DNA of 64,000 nt from positions 38,670,887 to 38,734,886 of the forward strand of contig NC_056034.1 in assembly GCF_004379255.2 (NCBI RefSeq). The letters are read 5' to 3'. A program made the translations under genes and the position numbers. The notes beneath the pieces were generated by a model. The model searched no databases. It was not told where the DNA came from and was given only the letters and a program-made list of their open reading frames with translations. The stretch comes from Salvia splendens. Lineage: Eukaryota > Streptophyta > Magnoliopsida > Lamiales > Lamiaceae. The number at the start of each line of letters is the position of its first letter. Position 1 is the stretch's first letter. This document shows, piece after piece, positions 61,046-64,000 of this stretch.

Positions 61046-61734
61046 ATCACCAATAATACTCTTTATTGGTTCAATTCGAATTCGATGGATTGACAGTTTG
61101 ACACGATAAGCACACTAAAATTAGAGGGTTAGATGTGAAAAGCTACCGATTGAATTCGGGCTGACAGGTTAAGCGGGTCAGTCTGACGGGCCGCACAAAA
61201 TATTTTTTACTTATTTTTCATATTTTATACTATATGCCTGCACTTTTTCATTCTAACAATTCATCTATATGTATTTTTTTTCTATGAAAAATATATATCC
61301 TTATATAAAAATTAGACGTAAGTTTATCGGGATGGGATGGATGGTACAACATTCCTAGCTTACTCCATTAATACGAATTCATATAAATCATGTTATAAGA
61401 TTTAAATTCACGTTTGTTAAATTGTGTTCAAGCATATTTATTACACATAATTAATTATATTATAAATATAACTTAAAGTATTTTCCAGTCATGGATTCTT
61501 CTTTAGTCGAAGAGCATGATGTAACAAGGTTTGGATTTGATTTGAAGCTATAAGTGAAAACCTTACTTTAATTTTACAATCAATTAAAGATAACAGTAGA
61601 AAAATATAATAGTAATTAGTAACAACATATAGTAGTAGTATATTATTTGACCGCAATGTTGTTTGTGTGTTGAGTTTGCAAAAAAAATACTCTTAACGTA
61701 ATTTGGTATTGTCATTGGTGAAATATAACACCCT
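61046..61734. other. Spacer, no gene seen
   Basis: AT-rich sequence without recognisable features. Confidence 0.4.
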
Positions 61735-61912
61735 TTTGTATCATTTTCTGAAAAAAAAAGTATCCTCCATTGGTATGGAAATTGATGACCTGTATTATTT
61801 GTATTTTGAAATTAAAATATGATTTTGTATCATTTTCTGAAAAAAAAAGTATCCTCCATTGGTATTGAAATTGGTGACCTGTATTATTTGTATTTTGAAA
61901 TTAAAAGATGAA
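61735..61912. repeat. 89-bp tandem duplication upstream of the beta-galactosidase gene
   Basis: Two nearly identical copies (61735-61823 and 61824-61912) share GTATCATTTTCTGAAAAAAA, AGTATCCTCCATTGGTAT and GACCTGTATTATTTGTATTT. The second ends about 290 bp before the ATG. Confidence 0.88.
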
Positions 61913-62204
61913 CATCCACTATAGAGTATAGCAAATAAGAACCGACCCGATCCGTTTGAGGGGATCCAAATTACATCGAGCTTATCCGGAACGACGACAC
62001 TGGACTGGCCTGGCCCCACCAACCTCACAGCTCTAATCGTAGCGTAAAAGAGAAACGAAACCAAGTCTTGCTCTCTTGAATATTCCCGGAATTTTATTCC
62101 ATTCCTGAATATGTGTGAAGCAAGAGTAGCATACCTGCCACTGAATTCACTTACTTATATGCATTGCTCACGAAGCTACTAGGTGAAGTCCAATTGGATA
62201 GAAA

Positions 62205-63318
62205 ATGGGGCTCAAATTTCAACGCCTTCTGTTTGTATTGATCGTCCAATTGGCGGTTGTTGCCGGAGAGTTTTTCAAACCGTTCAATGTGACCTACGAT
62301 GGCAGAGCTATGATCATCGACGGCAAGCGGCGGATGCTCATATCCGGCGGAATTCACTATCCCAGGGCCACACCGGAAGTAATTCATCGCCTAAGTTTTC
62401 TTTACTTTGATTTTGCTGTTAAATTTTAATATGTATCTAGATTGTTCCTGTTTCTGCTCTCTTCTGCGTGGTGGTTTAATATATTCAGTGGCTTTGTGCC
62501 GTTGACTGTTCAGTTTGTGAGCCGTAAACAGAATTAGTTTGTACTCCTAAGAAACAAGTGCAGATTATTCACGATATTAGTATGCTCATCCTGCTGAACT
62601 AACTAGGTTAATGGGGTTCTAGCTGAAGAGATATAGGACTCAATAAGAAAACTCCAACTTGCTTCAAGTAGACTTGAGCGTCTGATTCGTAAATGTGCAT
62701 TTTGATGGTAGATGTAATCTTTAACTCACTGATCTCTTTTACTTTTTAGGTTGGACTCTGAATTTTTGGCTCGAGCAATTATAGCCTTTAGAGATTGTCT
62801 GTTAATGCTCTTTGCTAGTACTTATTTTTTTTATTGATCATTAATCCAAAATACATACTTCGAAAGACTTAACGTTTACTTGGTAAATTTTTTCTCATTA
62901 CTATCTTTTGTTCTGTCTTTAAGATGAACAGTGAACATCCAAAGATAAAATTTCAATCTTTTACATTTTGTCCACTTTTACGAAATTTTGTCTCCATCTG
63001 ATTGTTCAATATATTCTAGATGTGGCCTGATTTGATTTCTAAGAGCAAGGATGGTGGAGTAGACGTTATCGAAACATATGTATTTTGGAATGGTCATGAG
63101 CCAGTAAGGGGACAGGTATAGTTTATGCACTTTTTTCCGCAACTCACTCTTATTTTTTGAGAGCATCAATTAATTTTGTTCTTGATATATGGCTTGGCTT
63201 TTCAGTATGTCTTTGAAGGAAGATATGATCTTGTGAAGTTTGTGAAGCAAGTGGCTGCCAATGGACTTTATTTTTTTCTCCGTATAGGGCCTTATGTATG
63301 CGCGGAGTGGAATTTCGG
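62205..63318 (+). CDS. BGAL9-like: Beta-galactosidase (GH35), BGAL9-like, 5' part only
   Basis: Secreted glycosyl hydrolase family 35 enzyme that removes terminal beta-D-galactose from cell-wall polysaccharides and glycoproteins. Three exons are visible: 62205-62378 (58 codons), 63020-63115 (32 codons) and 63206-63318 (37 codons plus 2 bases), all with GT-AG borders and consistent phases. The first 21 residues ([21 protein letters not shown]) form a signal peptide. Then come [60 protein letters not shown] and [14 protein letters not shown], all hallmarks of plant GH35. The catalytic Glu region and the rest of the ~700-850-residue protein lie beyond the window. FFKPFNV before the fold and the spacing match the BGAL9 group best. 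The frame is intact so far. Confidence 0.9.
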
Positions 63319-64000
63319 GTTGGGTTTTTCCCTCTTTGCTTATTTTCCTTGATGCATGTAACTATTTGCATACTAATCATAACCAGAAACTATTTATCAA
63401 AATTTTCATTCACTAATTTTGAGATTCACTAATGTAGTGGGATCATAGTCTTTAATACTATTTCTATATCTATTAGAATAAGCTGGAAACTATTAAAGAA
63501 TGATTATTTAGTCTTCTCTTACTTCAGTTTAGATAAGGGTCTCAAACTTAACACTCGAGAATTGTTAACAAGTTCTAGTAGATTAATTTTATTAAATTAT
63601 TATAATAATGAGGTTTAGTTTATTCATACCATGGTTTGATAGAGCTCTACGTTTGATTTCGTAATACAACATGTGGAAACCATACGGTTTTTATATTCGT
63701 TTATTGAATTATGCATGTATTTGTGCAATAAAGACCAAAACTATTTTAGGCAAGGGAATCAAAGTAATGAAGCCCATGTACAAACTACAATACATTATCT
63801 AACTCTCTCCCTTAAGCTGCAACATCGATATTATTCATGCCTAGCCTAGCTTGTTATGTAGATAATCAACCCTAACGACCTAACCCCATTGAGAGGCTTT
63901 GTGAGTGTCTCTCGATTGGATAACTAATATCACGATATGCGTGTTACACCAAGATAATTAAACTTTACAACAATCTTCTATATCCCTCATGATCATCAAA
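63319..64000 (+). other. Intron 3 of the beta-galactosidase gene (to window end)
   Basis: No match to the next expected exon (starting G-G-F-P-V-W-L) is visible, so the intron is at least 680 bp. A relic insertion may lie within it, but nothing is recognisable. Confidence 0.5.

Overview
The window looks like nuclear DNA of a flowering plant, most likely a eudicot. Genes are interrupted by GT-AG introns, non-coding DNA is AT-rich, and the gene families are plant ones: an NF-YB factor, an ATL-type RING-H2 protein, pectin methylesterase, an Rx-type NLR, a PDR-type ABCG transporter and a GH35 beta-galactosidase. Copia and Gypsy-type LTRs, hAT elements and Stowaway/Harbinger MITEs fill much of the rest. 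The sequence alone does not fix the species.

Left part (1-20 kb): a gene-free stretch holds a Tourist-like MITE. A 1.8-kb long-TIR element follows, filled with a hierarchical minisatellite, and it ends about 220 bp before an intact NF-YB5-like gene. Beyond it lie a degenerate ~0.46-kb tandem duplication, a 259-bp solo LTR (TSD GCTAC), a 2.7-kb solo LTR (TSD ATCAA) and a decayed 5.2-kb Copia element carrying a nested LTR fragment.

Middle (20-41 kb): a 3.9-kb hAT transposon with a broken transposase, an intact single-exon ATL-type RING-H2 gene, a 943-bp non-autonomous hAT element, several MITEs, two Gypsy-type solo LTRs, a pectin methylesterase pseudogene (two frameshifts, one catalytic Asp lost), and a young Copia element with 98.7% identical LTRs and one frameshift.

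Right part (41-64 kb): an apparently intact two-exon CC-NBS-LRR gene converges on a PDR/ABCG transporter pseudogene with at least four lesions. Next comes a 12-exon gene for a 409-residue coiled-coil protein that I do not recognise but whose splice phases are fully consistent. A second hAT transposon related to the first follows. The window ends inside a beta-galactosidase gene (BGAL9-like), of which three exons are present.

The genes do not form a pathway; this is an ordinary plant chromosomal region. No clearly new multi-gene system was found. The most unusual items are the minisatellite-filled TIR element beside the NF-YB promoter, the two related hAT elements that share subterminal CCGGTT-type arrays and a conserved palindrome while their termini differ, and the unrecognised coiled-coil gene.
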